58,468 bases of DNA from Pseudomonas sp. GTDB lineage: Bacteria; Pseudomonadota; Gammaproteobacteria; Pseudomonadales; Pseudomonadaceae. Below, piece by piece: positions 17,956 through 27,246 of the stretch. The stretch spans positions 1 through 58,468 of the forward strand of contig NZ_JAUYGD010000010.1 of assembly GCF_030690725.1 (NCBI RefSeq). Reading direction: 5' to 3'. The notes under the pieces are model-generated. The model saw only the letters and a list, made by a program, of their open reading frames with translations, did not search any database and was not told where the DNA came from. A program made the position numbers and the translations under genes. The number at the start of each line of letters is the position of its first letter. Position 1 is the first letter of the stretch.

Positions 17956-18642
17956 TTACTGAGCAGCAGCAGGCTTATCAGCCTTGGCTACGGTTTTCGC
18001 GTTTTTGTCAGTTGCAGGCTTGCTAGCCGCAACTGCAGTGGCGGGGGCTGGTGCAGGCTGGCTGTACTTGGAGATCAGCGCGTTGAGGGTGTCTTTCGAG
18101 GTCAGGAGGATTTCCACTCGGCGGTTCAACGCACGGCCTTCAACGCTGTCGTTAGCCGCGCGTGGCATATCCGAGCCCAGACCTTTAACCATCAGACGGT
18201 TCTGCTTGAGACCGCTAAGGCGGAAAATCGAGGTGAAGGCGCGGGCGCGCTGGTGGCTCAGCTCGCGGTTAGCACTCACTTCACCGCTGCTGTCGGCGTG
18301 GCCAAGAATCAGCACACCGATGGTTTCATCGCTTTCCAGCAATTTGGCCATACGGCTCAGCGGACCGAGGGTGACCGGCAGCATCATATGCGGACGGTCC
18401 GGGTTGAACGAGCCATGCACTGGCGCGGTGACCACCAGCAGGTTTTCCCGACGCTCGAACTCGAAATGGGTGCCTTTGATCGCTTCACGCACCTTCGGCT
18501 CGTACACATCCAGCCAGGCCTGGGTCACTGCTGGTGGCGGCATGGGCACCACTTTCGGCGCGGGCTTTTCGGATTTTTCGAAAAGGCTGCAACCGCTGAT
18601 CAGTACACACAGAGCGATGGCGAGAGTTTTGTTGGCGAGCAT
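17956..18642 (-). CDS. OmpA family lipoprotein
   Basis: 228 residues. MLANKTLAIALCVLISGCS gives a lipoprotein signal (LISGC). An OmpA-like domain covers about 85-190 (GHADSSGEVSANRELSHQRA, GLGSDMPRAAND, ALNRRVEILL), so it should bind peptidoglycan from the outer membrane. The tail of about 40 residues is rich in Ala, Pro and Lys and is probably unstructured. I believe an equivalent gene sits beside pdxH in P. aeruginosa. Upstream Shine-Dalgarno is weak (GTGGA). Confidence 0.85.
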   Translation of the reverse strand: MLANKTLAIALCVLISGCSLFEKSEKPAPKVVPMPPPAVTQAWLDVYEPKVREAIKGTHFEFERRENLLVVTAPVHGSFNPDRPHMMLPVTLGPLSRMAKLLESDETIGVLILGHADSSGEVSANRELSHQRARAFTSIFRLSGLKQNRLMVKGLGSDMPRAANDSVEGRALNRRVEILLTSKDTLNALISKYSQPAPAPATAVAASKPATDKNAKTVAKADKPAAAQ

Positions 18643-18736
18643 CGGGTATCCACACGTGATAAGCAAAAAGAAGCCGGTCAGTGGCCCGCGCTGGCGGCAG
18701 GCCATGCCATGTTGCGCAGCAGTTTAGCCGAGCTGG

Positions 18737-19885
18737 CTATAAACAATCAGCCAATAGACGCGCAAGTTTCTGCGCACGGGGGTCCATCAAGACGAACGGT
18801 CCTAGGTTGTTGGTGACAAAACCGAAGGCCACATCCCGCTCCGGGTCGGCAAAGCCAATGGAACCGCCGGCTCCAGGGTGGCCAAAGGCGCGCGGGCCCA
18901 TGCCGTAGGTGGCGTTGGCGACCTCGGGCTGGTCGAGCATGCAACCCAGACCGAAGCGGGTGCGGGTCAGCAGGGTCTTGTCTTCGCCCACTGCGTGCTC
19001 GCGGGTCAGCTCGGCCAGCAACTCGCTTTCCAATAGCTGGCCATCCAGCAGGCCGCTGTAGAAGCCGGCCAGGCTGCGGGCATTGCCGTGGCCGTTGGCT
19101 GCCGGCTGCTGCATGCGCCGCCATTCGGGCTTGTTGGTGCTGGTCATGATCGACGGTGGGTTGGTAAAAGCCCGCGTACTCATGGCCGCAGGCTCACTCA
19201 TCATGGTCTTGAGCAGGCGCTGGGCGGCCGCATCGCCGAAGTTACCCTTGCCGCGGGAGATGATCGCCACCCGGTCGAACTCTTCATCCGCCAGGCCAAC
19301 ATGGAAATCCAGCCCCAGCGGTTTGGCCGTGCGCGCGACGATGGATTCGCCCGGCCCGCGCCCCTCGACTCGGCGCAACACCTCTCCCACCAGCCAGCCG
19401 TAGGTGATCGGCGCATAACCATGGCCCTGACCCAACGGCCACCAAGGCTGTTCGGCGGCCAGTGCGGTAGTCATCGCCTGCCAGTCGTATAAAGCTTCGG
19501 CCGGCAGCATCTCGTGCAAGGCTGGCAACCCGGCCTGATGGCTGAGCAAGTGACGCAGGGTGATCTTGTCCTTGCCGGCAGCGGCGAACTCCGGCCAGTA
19601 GCGCGCGACCGGTGCATCCAGCTCAAGCTTGCCCTCGCCCACCAATTGCAGCGCGGTAACGGCAGTAAAGGTCTTGGTGCAGGAGAACAGGTTGAGGATG
19701 GTGTCGCTGTGCCATGCCTGCTGGCCATCCTTGTCGGCAACACCGGCCCACAGATCCACCACGGTTTCGCCGCCGACCTGCACGCACAGCGCCATGCCGC
19801 GCTCTTGCGGCTCCTCGAACAACGCCGCAAAGGCGTCTCTCAACGCTTCGAATTTGAGGTCGAAATAACCCTGTATCTGCACCAC
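18737..19885 (-). CDS. Serine hydrolase, beta-lactamase/class VIII esterase family
   Basis: 382 residues. The catalytic Ser-x-x-Lys is S68-C-T-K71 and the tyrosine of the Tyr-x-x motif is in APITYGWLVGEV near 162; FGHPGAGGSIGFADP forms the late strand where beta-lactamases have KTG. No signal peptide is seen, so it is probably cytoplasmic. Such proteins are usually carboxylesterases rather than true beta-lactamases; the substrate is not known. Start is GTG (19885, or the next GTG at 19882) after AAGGGGG. Confidence 0.85.
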   Translation of the reverse strand: MVQIQGYFDLKFEALRDAFAALFEEPQERGMALCVQVGGETVVDLWAGVADKDGQQAWHSDTILNLFSCTKTFTAVTALQLVGEGKLELDAPVARYWPEFAAAGKDKITLRHLLSHQAGLPALHEMLPAEALYDWQAMTTALAAEQPWWPLGQGHGYAPITYGWLVGEVLRRVEGRGPGESIVARTAKPLGLDFHVGLADEEFDRVAIISRGKGNFGDAAAQRLLKTMMSEPAAMSTRAFTNPPSIMTSTNKPEWRRMQQPAANGHGNARSLAGFYSGLLDGQLLESELLAELTREHAVGEDKTLLTRTRFGLGCMLDQPEVANATYGMGPRAFGHPGAGGSIGFADPERDVAFGFVTNNLGPFVLMDPRAQKLARLLADCL

Positions 19886-19998
19886 CCTGCCCCCTTCTCG
19901 TATTCGGCCAACTGCTTGGCAGATTGTTTCAGCTCTAACGCCTGCGTAGAACCCTGCGCAAGGTTGGCACCCCTACTATCAGCCCGCCAAATAGCCTT

Positions 19999-22203
19999 TT
20001 ACGGAACCGCCGGCACTGGCGTACTCACCGTTTCGAGCAGCTTTTTCGGCACATCCAGATTGGCTTTGCGCACAGCTTTGACAAAACCATCCCATGGCCG
20101 GTCGGTGATCCCGACCAGGCCTAGGTGGCCATTCTCGCCGTCCAGCAGACGCCCGGTCACCGGCTGATCGAGGTACTGGAACCAGTGCAAACCGACGATC
20201 TGCGGCTCTTCCAGGGCCTTGGCCAGAAAATGCGCATAGGCCGGGCCGCGTTCTTCTTCCTTGTACACCTCGGCAACCCCGCCCCAGAACGGCCCACGGT
20301 CACGCGAGCCGAAGTGGAACTCGGTGACCATCAGCGGCTTGTCCAACTGGCGCAGTGCGGCAAAGTCATAACCGTGCTGTGGCTCGCGGGTGTAGAAGTT
20401 GAAGCTCAGTACATCGCAGAACTCGGCGCAGGCATTCACCGCCTCGGGGATGCTGCTGGCGAAACGGCCACCCAGCAGCAGGTGATTGGGCGCGTGCCAG
20501 TCGAGCGAATCGGCAATGGTCTTAAAGTAGGTTGCGGCATACAGGCGCAAGAATGCCTGCATGTCCTTCTCGATGGCCGGGAACTCGGCACTTGGCAGCG
20601 GCGCCTGAAAGCCAGGATCTTCCATCAGTTCCCAGGCCGGCAGCTCGATACCCCAGGCCCGGGACAGGCCATTCTGGTTGCGATACTTGTCACGCAGCTG
20701 CTTGAGGAAGGCACGCTTGGCCGGCACATCGGTGGTCAGACGTAGCGTGGCGTACGCCAAGGCGTAACGACCATTGGGGTCGTCCGCAGGACCGGCCCAG
20801 GCCAGTTCGTTATCGGCGAAATAACCGAGCAGCCAGGGGTTGTCACGGTGATCGCGCGAGGCAATCGCCACGGCGCGTTCGGTGGCCATGGCAAAGCGCG
20901 GGTCGAACGGATCAGGCATCGCACCCCACCAGTCGACGCCAGTGCTGATGGTGGCGTAATCGCCGCGAATCGACAGCGGAATGCTGAACGGCATGCGGCT
21001 ATCGCCGCCAAAGGCCGGTTCACTCCAGTTACCCAGGGTATTGAAGCCCCAGGCCTGCAGGCGGTCCTGACTCAGCGTGCGCCAGGCAGCTGGGTCAACC
21101 TGACCATAGCTGCGCTGCAGGTTGGCCTTGTAGAAATCGAACCAGCGCCCGTTGGCAAACGCCCGGCCCTGATTGGCACCCGTGTCGCTGCGGCTGTCGG
21201 ACGTGCCGAAATAGGCCGCCAGCGCCTCACCCGCTTGCGGTAAACCGGTAAACATCGCTTCACGCCCCTCAACGTAGGTGGCGCTCTGCTGCGCGGTCAC
21301 CGCATTGACGCCCAGCGAGTAGAACGGATGGCCCTCAGGCGTTACCAGGTACCAACGGCCGTCGCGTTTCTCAGTGCGAAAGAAGCCACTCGCCTCAAAC
21401 GGCTGTCCGCCGGTCCAGCCGGCAAACTTGTCTTGCGCCGGGCGCTCGGCCAGCCAGGTATGCAGTTGTTTCTGTTCCTGAGCCACCGCCTGCTGCAGTT
21501 GCTCGTCGTTCTTGACCTTGCCCGGCCAGTCAGCCCGCGCATACTGGCCATAACGGTCGACGATACCGGCATAGGCCGCCGCCGAAAGCTGCTCACCGCT
21601 TACACCAAACTGGCTGATCAGAATATGTTGCGCAGCTTTCGGCTGCGGCATGGATAGGGTAACCGCGCTGACCTTGCTCAGGTCCAGCGCACCTGTGACC
21701 GTATCCGCCAGCAGCAGGCGTTGGCCTTTGTGCGTCCAAGGCATCGGCACACCGGCGCGCATGCCCTGAGCGCGGGGCGAAGTTGCCTGCAAGGGAATCA
21801 ACAGGGTTTGCGCAGGGCCGGCAGGCAAGGCGATACGCGTACTCAAGCGCTGACCGTCAGCGCTCTCGATCAGTACATCCAGGGTCAGTGCCCAGTCCAT
21901 GGCGTTCTGCACACGCAGGCTGACCAGCGTCTGCTGCGACCAGTCCCAGCTAGCGCTTTGCGGGGTTAGCTTTAGGCTCGGCTGCTCGGCAGGATGGAAA
22001 GTCACCCGGCGCAGCACCTCGCCTTGCGGGGTCGGCTCGCCAATGCGGTTGGGTAGATCGGCATCCTGCGTCGTAACCTGCACGGCATCCATTGGCCGAA
22101 CAAAGTTGAACAGCTCCTGCGGCTCTGTCGCCATGGCGGCACCGGCAAAACCCACGAGCGCCGATAGCAGAACAGCCGTTTGCAGCCTGCACTTAACCTT
22201 CAC
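19999..22203 (-). CDS. Secreted glycoside hydrolase, GH50 beta-agarase-like
   Basis: About 734 residues with signal peptide (LQTAVLLSALVGFAGAAMA). An N-terminal beta-sandwich-like region of roughly 210 residues precedes an (alpha/beta)8 barrel. The barrel holds two glutamates fitting the clan GH-A pair, in GYFADNELAW (about 466) and LMVTEFHFGS (about 628). YFADNE with a following W is reminiscent of GH50 agarases. The natural polymer is unknown; agar activity is not implied for a non-marine strain. GTG at 22203 is preferred because GGAG lies 8 bases upstream, although GTG 22212 is in frame. Confidence 0.6.
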   Translation of the reverse strand: MKVKCRLQTAVLLSALVGFAGAAMATEPQELFNFVRPMDAVQVTTQDADLPNRIGEPTPQGEVLRRVTFHPAEQPSLKLTPQSASWDWSQQTLVSLRVQNAMDWALTLDVLIESADGQRLSTRIALPAGPAQTLLIPLQATSPRAQGMRAGVPMPWTHKGQRLLLADTVTGALDLSKVSAVTLSMPQPKAAQHILISQFGVSGEQLSAAAYAGIVDRYGQYARADWPGKVKNDEQLQQAVAQEQKQLHTWLAERPAQDKFAGWTGGQPFEASGFFRTEKRDGRWYLVTPEGHPFYSLGVNAVTAQQSATYVEGREAMFTGLPQAGEALAAYFGTSDSRSDTGANQGRAFANGRWFDFYKANLQRSYGQVDPAAWRTLSQDRLQAWGFNTLGNWSEPAFGGDSRMPFSIPLSIRGDYATISTGVDWWGAMPDPFDPRFAMATERAVAIASRDHRDNPWLLGYFADNELAWAGPADDPNGRYALAYATLRLTTDVPAKRAFLKQLRDKYRNQNGLSRAWGIELPAWELMEDPGFQAPLPSAEFPAIEKDMQAFLRLYAATYFKTIADSLDWHAPNHLLLGGRFASSIPEAVNACAEFCDVLSFNFYTREPQHGYDFAALRQLDKPLMVTEFHFGSRDRGPFWGGVAEVYKEEERGPAYAHFLAKALEEPQIVGLHWFQYLDQPVTGRLLDGENGHLGLVGITDRPWDGFVKAVRKANLDVPKKLLETVSTPVPAVP

Positions 22204-22342
22204 GAACCACACTCCCCCGTTGTTTCAACCGCCCTGAGCAAGACTGCCCAAGGCCAAATCCAGGCCCTGATAACCACCAAGGTATTGTGCATACGCCACT
22301 TGGAACCACTAGCGCTCAGCGAGTTGCCTAGCAGCCGGACGG

Positions 22343-24487
22343 CTAACTGATTTCCCGACGAAACGGCGGCAAGGCATTGAGAATCGACTTGCCGTAGCGC
22401 TGAGTAACCACACGCCGATCGAGCAGGGTAATAATGCCGCGATCCGCTTCGGTGCGCAGCAGTCGGCCGCATGCCTGGACCAGACGCAGCGACGCATCCG
22501 GCACGGCGATTTCCATAAAGGGATTGCCGCCGCGCGCTTCGATCCATTCGGCCAACGCCGCTTCCACCGGGTCGTCCGGCACGGCGAAAGGGATCTTGGC
22601 GATCACCACATGCTCGCAGTAGGCGCCCGGCAGATCGACACCTTCGGCAAAGCTGGCCAGGCCAAACAACACGCTCTCCTCACCGCTGTCGACCCTCGCC
22701 TTGTGCTTGTTCAGGGTTTCCTGCTTGGACAGGTTGCCCTGGATAAACACCCGCTTGCGCCAGTCGCGTTCCAGGCCATCGAAGACCTCCTGCATCTGCT
22801 TGCGCGAGGAAAACAGCACCAGGGTGCCGCGCGAGCCCTCAACCAGACCAGGCAAGTCGCGAATAATCGCCGCCGTGTGCGCCACCGCATCACGCGGATC
22901 AGCATTAAGGTTGGGCACCCGCAACACGCCTGCGTCGGCGTGATGGAAAGGGCTCGGCACCACGGTGGTAACTGCCACTTTCGGCAAGCCAGCGCGCATG
23001 CGATAGCGATCAAAGGTGCCCAGCGCCGTCAGGGTCGCCGAGGTCACCAGGGCGCCATAGGCGACATTCCACAGGTTACGCCGCAGGGTTTCGGCGGCGA
23101 GGATCGGGCTGGCGTTAACCTCGATATCGAACAGCGCACCGCTGTCGGCCAGGGTCAGCCAGCGCGCCATTGGCGGGCTTTCCTCCGGATCTTCAGCAGT
23201 AAAGGCCAGCCACAGCTCCCAGTTGCCCTTGGCGCGCGCCAGCAGGCTGCCGAACAGTGGGTACCATTCCTCGGCCTGATGGCTGGCAATACCGACAGCG
23301 CCCTCACCATCCATGGCTTCCTTGAGCTGCTCAGTCACCCCTGTGAACAGATCGTTGAGCTTGGAAAAGCCCTTTTTCAGTTCCAGGCCCAACTCGGTCA
23401 GGTGCGCCGGCACCACGCCGCCAACAAAGCGATGGCGCGGCCGCTCGCGGCCCTGCATATCCTCGCCCGGTTTGAAATCGGCCACCTGCTCACAGGCGGC
23501 AAACATAAATTGCTGCTGGGTTTTAAGCTCCCGCGCCAGTTCCGGCACCTGCTCGATCAGCCTGCCTAGATCCCCGGGTAGCGGATTCTGCGCCAGCAAC
23601 TTGGTCAGGTTCTTGTCAATCTGGGTCAGCCAGTCGGCAGTCGAGCGCAGACGGGTGAAATGGGCGAAATGGCCGATGGCCTTGTCCGGCAGGTGATGGC
23701 CTTCATCGAACACGTAGAGAGTGTCGCGCGGGTCCGGCAGCACCGCCCCGCCGCCGAGGGCCAGGTCGGCCAGGACCATGTCATGATTGGTGACGATCAC
23801 GTCGACCTTGCCCATGCCCTCGCGGGCCTTGTAGAAGGCACACTGCTGAAAGTTCGGGCAATGGCGATTGGTGCACTGGCTGTGATCGGTGGTCAGTTGC
23901 GACCAGCGCGTGTCTTCCAGCTCTTCCGGCCAGCTGTCGCGGTCGCCGTCCCATTTATTGCCGGCGAGTTTTTCGATCATGGTGGTGAACAGCTTCTGGC
24001 TCTGCTCATCCACATCGATCTTGAAACCTTCTTCCTCGAACAGCTGAGCGGTGGCGCTTTGTGCCTGGCCTTCCTGCAGCAGGATATCCAGCTTGGACAG
24101 ACACAAATAACGCCCCCGCCCTTTGGCCAGGGCGAAGCTAAAATTCAGCCCGCTATTGCGCATCAAGTCCGGCAGATCCTTGTGCACGATCTGCTCTTGC
24201 AGGGCGACGGTGGCCGTGGCGATCACCAGGCGCTTGCCCGCCGCCTTGGCAGTGGGGATCGCCGCCAGGCTGTAGGCCACGGTCTTGCCCGTACCGGTGC
24301 CGGCCTCAACCGCCACCACCGCGGGATCACCCAGACGCCGGCCCTCGTCGTCCGTCTTGATCGCACCCAGCACCTTGGCAATTTCAGCAATCATCAGGCG
24401 CTGGCCATAACGCGGCTTGAGCGACTTGGCTTCGAGAAAACGGGAATAGGCGCCCTGGATCTGGGACTTGAGTTCGGTACTGAGCAT
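22343..24487 (-). CDS. dinG: ATP-dependent DNA helicase DinG
   Basis: 714 residues from the ATG at 24487; an upstream in-frame ATG at 24607 is not supported because it overlaps the divergent gene. Walker A is VEAGTGTGKTVAYS, Walker B/DEAH box VFDEGHH, and motif VI lies near QACGRLLR. Cysteines in RYLCLSK and CTNRHCPNFQQC fit the [4Fe-4S] cluster of the XPD/DinG family. It unwinds DNA 5' to 3', including R-loops and D-loops, during repair. Confidence 0.95.
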   Translation of the reverse strand: MLSTELKSQIQGAYSRFLEAKSLKPRYGQRLMIAEIAKVLGAIKTDDEGRRLGDPAVVAVEAGTGTGKTVAYSLAAIPTAKAAGKRLVIATATVALQEQIVHKDLPDLMRNSGLNFSFALAKGRGRYLCLSKLDILLQEGQAQSATAQLFEEEGFKIDVDEQSQKLFTTMIEKLAGNKWDGDRDSWPEELEDTRWSQLTTDHSQCTNRHCPNFQQCAFYKAREGMGKVDVIVTNHDMVLADLALGGGAVLPDPRDTLYVFDEGHHLPDKAIGHFAHFTRLRSTADWLTQIDKNLTKLLAQNPLPGDLGRLIEQVPELARELKTQQQFMFAACEQVADFKPGEDMQGRERPRHRFVGGVVPAHLTELGLELKKGFSKLNDLFTGVTEQLKEAMDGEGAVGIASHQAEEWYPLFGSLLARAKGNWELWLAFTAEDPEESPPMARWLTLADSGALFDIEVNASPILAAETLRRNLWNVAYGALVTSATLTALGTFDRYRMRAGLPKVAVTTVVPSPFHHADAGVLRVPNLNADPRDAVAHTAAIIRDLPGLVEGSRGTLVLFSSRKQMQEVFDGLERDWRKRVFIQGNLSKQETLNKHKARVDSGEESVLFGLASFAEGVDLPGAYCEHVVIAKIPFAVPDDPVEAALAEWIEARGGNPFMEIAVPDASLRLVQACGRLLRTEADRGIITLLDRRVVTQRYGKSILNALPPFRREIS

Positions 24488-24597
24488 GGGGTCTTGGCGC
24501 GAAAAGGCTGGATAAATTTTCAGTGTTTGTAATCGGCGGCTATCATAGCGCGCTAATCGATCCAGCGCTGAACCGCTTAACCAACAGGAGTGCCTGC

Positions 24598-25062
24598 ATG
24601 ACCCCATACGCCTTCATCTACAGCCTGCACCTGCTCGCCGCCCTGATCTGGGTCGGCGGCATGTTCTTCGCGTGGATGATCCTGCGCCCAGCAGCCGTCG
24701 CCGCACTGGAAGCCCCGCCTCGCCTGAAACTCTGGCTGGAGGTCTTTCCGCGGTTTTTCTACTGGGTATGGGCGGCAGTGATTGTGCTGCCGGTGACCGG
24801 CGTGGGCATGCTGCACCTGCGCTTTAGCGGCTTCGATACGGCGCCGCGCTACGTGCACATCATGATGGGGCTGTATATCGCCATGCTGGCGCTGTTTCTG
24901 CGGATTCAGGCACTGCAACTACCTGAACTGCGCCGCGCTGTGGCGGCGGAGGATTGGCCGAATGGCGGCGCCGTGCTTGGGCGCATACGTCGGTTGGTCG
25001 GCATCAACCTGCTGCTGGGGTTACTGGTTGTAGCAATCGCCGGCATCCGCCCTTCGTTCTAA
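24598..25062 (+). CDS. CopD family membrane protein
   Basis: 154 residues, four predicted membrane helices. It starts with YAFIYSLHLLAALIWVGGMFF, the histidine-bearing first helix of the CopD domain, and has a second conserved histidine in YVHIMMGLYI. CopD proteins are linked to copper handling, but this single-domain type is poorly characterised and no copper gene is adjacent. AGGAG precedes the ATG. Divergent from dinG. Confidence 0.8.
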   Translation: MTPYAFIYSLHLLAALIWVGGMFFAWMILRPAAVAALEAPPRLKLWLEVFPRFFYWVWAAVIVLPVTGVGMLHLRFSGFDTAPRYVHIMMGLYIAMLALFLRIQALQLPELRRAVAAEDWPNGGAVLGRIRRLVGINLLLGLLVVAIAGIRPSF

Positions 25063-25074
25063 CGGGGCTCAAGC

Positions 25075-25098
25075 AACCGCTGCCCGAGGGCAGCGGTT
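25075..25098. repeat. Perfect hairpin between convergent genes
   Basis: AACCGCTGCC (25075-25084) and GGCAGCGGTT (25089-25098) form a 10-bp stem with a CGAG loop. No T-run follows on either strand, so it may be a weak bidirectional terminator or a 3' stabiliser. Confidence 0.45.
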
Positions 25099-25114
25099 AG
25101 AAACACACCACCAG

Positions 25115-25876
25115 CTAGAACTGCACAACATTCAGAGCGCCAGCCGGACCTGGCTCACCGGCCCGCCCCGCCTGCCCTGGCTTGCCGTCGCGTGCACCAT
25201 CGGTGCTGTACAACCAGCAGCCCTTGCTCACGCCGCCTTGGCCACCCGCACCTGGCGCGCCCGGCTGACCGCCGTTGCCACCATCCAGACGCACCTGCAA
25301 CTGCTCAACCGGGAAACCCTGCGGGACCTCCAGGCGCACCTGCGCACCAGCGGCACCCGGCTGGCCGTCACCACCATTCAAGCCATCATGGCCGCGACTG
25401 GCTTCACCCCAGGTGCAGCCACCTGGTTTGCCATCGGCACCGGCAAGGCCGGCATAACCGGGGGCGCCAGTACCGCCCCGGGCATCCAGCAACAGGTTTT
25501 CCAGGGTCACGGCTTGCAGGCGCAGGCTCAGGTTACGCCCCGGCAACGCCGGCTTTTCAGCACTGCCCTGGGCACCGCGCGCACTGATCTGTGCGCCACT
25601 GGCAATCTCGGCGGTTTCCACTTCAAGGCGCAGCGCCTGATCACTGGGGGCAATCGCCAGACGTGCGTCGCGGCCCAGGGTTAGCTGAGCCACGCGAATT
25701 TCGGTCAGGCCAGGGGGAATCAACAAGGTACCGTGATCGGCAATCTGCAGACGATCCAGCAGCAATACACTGGTGTTGCTCGGCAGACGCATAACCGCAT
25801 GGGAATCGACTTCAATCACCGCCTGGGCCAATGCCAGCGGGCTGAACAGCGCAGCGAGGACGAACAGCTTACGCAT
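25115..25876 (-). CDS. Secreted collagen-like Gly-rich protein
   Basis: 253 residues with a signal peptide (LFVLAALFSPLALA). Residues 20-110 look like beta-strands with an Asn/Thr/Leu pattern. From about 130 on, Gly-rich, partly Gly-x-y stretches appear (APGYAGLAGADGKPGG, NGGDGQPGAAG, GGNGGQPGAPGAGGQGG, DGKPGQAGRAGEPGPAG), broken by short beta-type segments. Two cysteines (GGCTWG and KGCWLY) may bond. The Gly repeats are short and irregular, so a stable triple helix is uncertain. The gene overlaps the preceding DUF1145 gene by 8 bases. Confidence 0.65.
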   Translation of the reverse strand: MRKLFVLAALFSPLALAQAVIEVDSHAVMRLPSNTSVLLLDRLQIADHGTLLIPPGLTEIRVAQLTLGRDARLAIAPSDQALRLEVETAEIASGAQISARGAQGSAEKPALPGRNLSLRLQAVTLENLLLDARGGTGAPGYAGLAGADGKPGGCTWGEASRGHDGLNGGDGQPGAAGAQVRLEVPQGFPVEQLQVRLDGGNGGQPGAPGAGGQGGVSKGCWLYSTDGARDGKPGQAGRAGEPGPAGALNVVQF

Positions 25877-26192
25877 TTTCGGCCTCCATCTGCAGCGCTT
25901 GCTCAGGCTCAGACTCGGCTACTGCGGCTACAGCCGCTTGCTCAGCTGGCAGTCCGAGCAGCTGAAAAATGCCGAACAGCATAACTTGCACACGCTCTAG
26001 CGCCGGTTTGGGGCAAGCGGCGATGCGCTTGTCAAAAAACCACAGCTCAAGCGCATGGATCAGCAGAATAAAAGCCCCGGCGCCGTTCAACAGCAGTGCG
26101 AAAGGTTGTGCAAAGGGTTGCAGCAGATTGGCCAGGACGACGCCCCAGAACAATGCCGTCAGCACCTTACCTAACGTCAGAAATGTCTTCAT
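25869..26192 (-). CDS. DUF1145-like small membrane protein
   Basis: 107 residues from the ATG at 26192. Two hydrophobic segments (TLGKVLTALFWGVVLANLL and LLLNGAGAFILLIHALELWF) and a third amphipathic segment are followed by an acidic, Ala/Glu-rich tail. It resembles the DUF1145 family. Function unknown. The stop overlaps the start of the collagen-like gene (ATGCGTAA), so the two are translated together. Confidence 0.65.
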   Translation of the reverse strand: MKTFLTLGKVLTALFWGVVLANLLQPFAQPFALLLNGAGAFILLIHALELWFFDKRIAACPKPALERVQVMLFGIFQLLGLPAEQAAVAAVAESEPEQALQMEAENA

Positions 26193-26320
26193 ATCCGCCC
26201 CCGGCAGTTTTTTATTTCGCTGCACCTTATCTGCTTTGGGAGTGTGCTGCCAGAAGACCAGTAAAAACCATGGAGGTCGAACGCCTTCACAGCTTTTACT
26301 GGGTTACAACTGCCCTCTCG

Positions 26321-26369
26321 CTGGCAGGCCGTTGCGAACCCGGCAGGTGGGTTCGCAACGGCCTGCCAG
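26321..26369. repeat. 21-bp perfect inverted repeat
   Basis: Bases 26321-26341 and 26349-26369 are exact reverse complements (arm begins CTGGCAGGCCGTTGCGAAC) with a 7-base loop. It starts 14 bases downstream of the OmpA-family gene that ends at 26383. Neither side has the T-run of a normal terminator. Confidence 0.85.
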
Positions 26370-26382
26370 CGCATCACATCAG

Positions 26383-27120
26383 CTAGGGTCGCGCTTCGAC
26401 TTCTGCTTCAACACGACGATTGATGGCCCGCCCGGAGTCGCTGTCATTATCAGCCACCGGCCGCGACTCACCGTATCCGACAGAGGAGACCCTGCCGCTG
26501 TCGATGCCATGCTGATTGACCAGCACATCACGCACCGCATTGGCACGCCGCTCAGACAGCCCCTGGTTATAGGCATCACTGCCTACGGCGTCGGTATGCC
26601 CTTCAACGGTCGTAGTGGTTTGCGGGTATTGCTTCATAAAGTCAGCAAGGCTCTTGATATCGGCCTGACTGTCTTCTTTAACATCGGACTTGTTGAAATC
26701 GAACTTCACATCCAGCTCTACCCGAACCGATTCCACCATTTCGATGGGCTCAGGCTCTGCTTCGGCAGGCGTACTGGCATATTCCTTGATCGGACAGCCG
26801 TTGTGATGCACCGGCGTATTAGGAGGGGTTCCTGGGCAACGGTCACGACGGTCAAACACGCCGTCATCGTCTTCATCACCATCCTGGGCATAACAAATCA
26901 GCGTACCAATGACCGCACCGGCCACGGCTCCACCTGCTGCCCATGTTGAACTTTCGATTGCGCCCAGACCAGCACCGGTCAGACCGCCAATTGCACTGCA
27001 CAGGGGCCAGTTCCCTTGGTTGAGCGGCGCATCTCCCGTACTGGAAGTTGTGACGCAACCTGAAAGAACACTGCTGACCAAGAGAATGGGGGCTACCCCC
27101 ATCATGGATCTAACTCTCAT
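26383..27120 (-). CDS. OmpA family lipoprotein with glycine zipper and calcium-binding-like insert
   Basis: 245 residues. Lipobox SVLSGC near 17-22; then a glycine-zipper helix pair (AIGGLTGAGLGAIES...GGAVAGAVIGTL). Next comes an acidic DGDEDDDGVFDRRDRCPGTP and a Cys-containing HHNGCPI, which resembles a single thrombospondin type-3 repeat as found in some OmpA proteins. The C-terminal ~115 residues are an OmpA domain (VKFDFNKSDV, EGHTDAVGSDAYNQGLSERR, GYGESRPVADN). A close paralog lies directly upstream. RBS GGAG is 9 bases before the ATG. Confidence 0.85.
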   Translation of the reverse strand: MRVRSMMGVAPILLVSSVLSGCVTTSSTGDAPLNQGNWPLCSAIGGLTGAGLGAIESSTWAAGGAVAGAVIGTLICYAQDGDEDDDGVFDRRDRCPGTPPNTPVHHNGCPIKEYASTPAEAEPEPIEMVESVRVELDVKFDFNKSDVKEDSQADIKSLADFMKQYPQTTTTVEGHTDAVGSDAYNQGLSERRANAVRDVLVNQHGIDSGRVSSVGYGESRPVADNDSDSGRAINRRVEAEVEARP

Positions 27121-27190
27121 GGTAGAAATCTCCTGTAATGCCGGCTACTGCCGGTAACTAAGGAGTAAAGACCTACCCTTCAAGCTGCAC

Positions 27191-27212
27191 AAGCCAGACC
27201 CCGGAGGGTCTG
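27191..27212. terminator. Hairpin between the two OmpA-family genes
   Basis: AAGCCAGACCC and GGGTCTGGCTT arms enclose a CGGA-type loop, about 35 bases after the stop of the upstream gene (27247). A tract of T lies on the plus side (TGTTTTC) and of A before it on the minus strand; it may end or attenuate transcription between the paralogs. Confidence 0.5.
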
Positions 27213-27246
27213 GCTTGTTTTCTTCAGAAAGTCTGGGATCAGACGA

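Noticed and set aside
24488..24607. Longer DinG start at 24607
   Set aside because: It would add 40 residues without family support and overlap the CopD gene start; 24487 gives the normal 714-residue protein.
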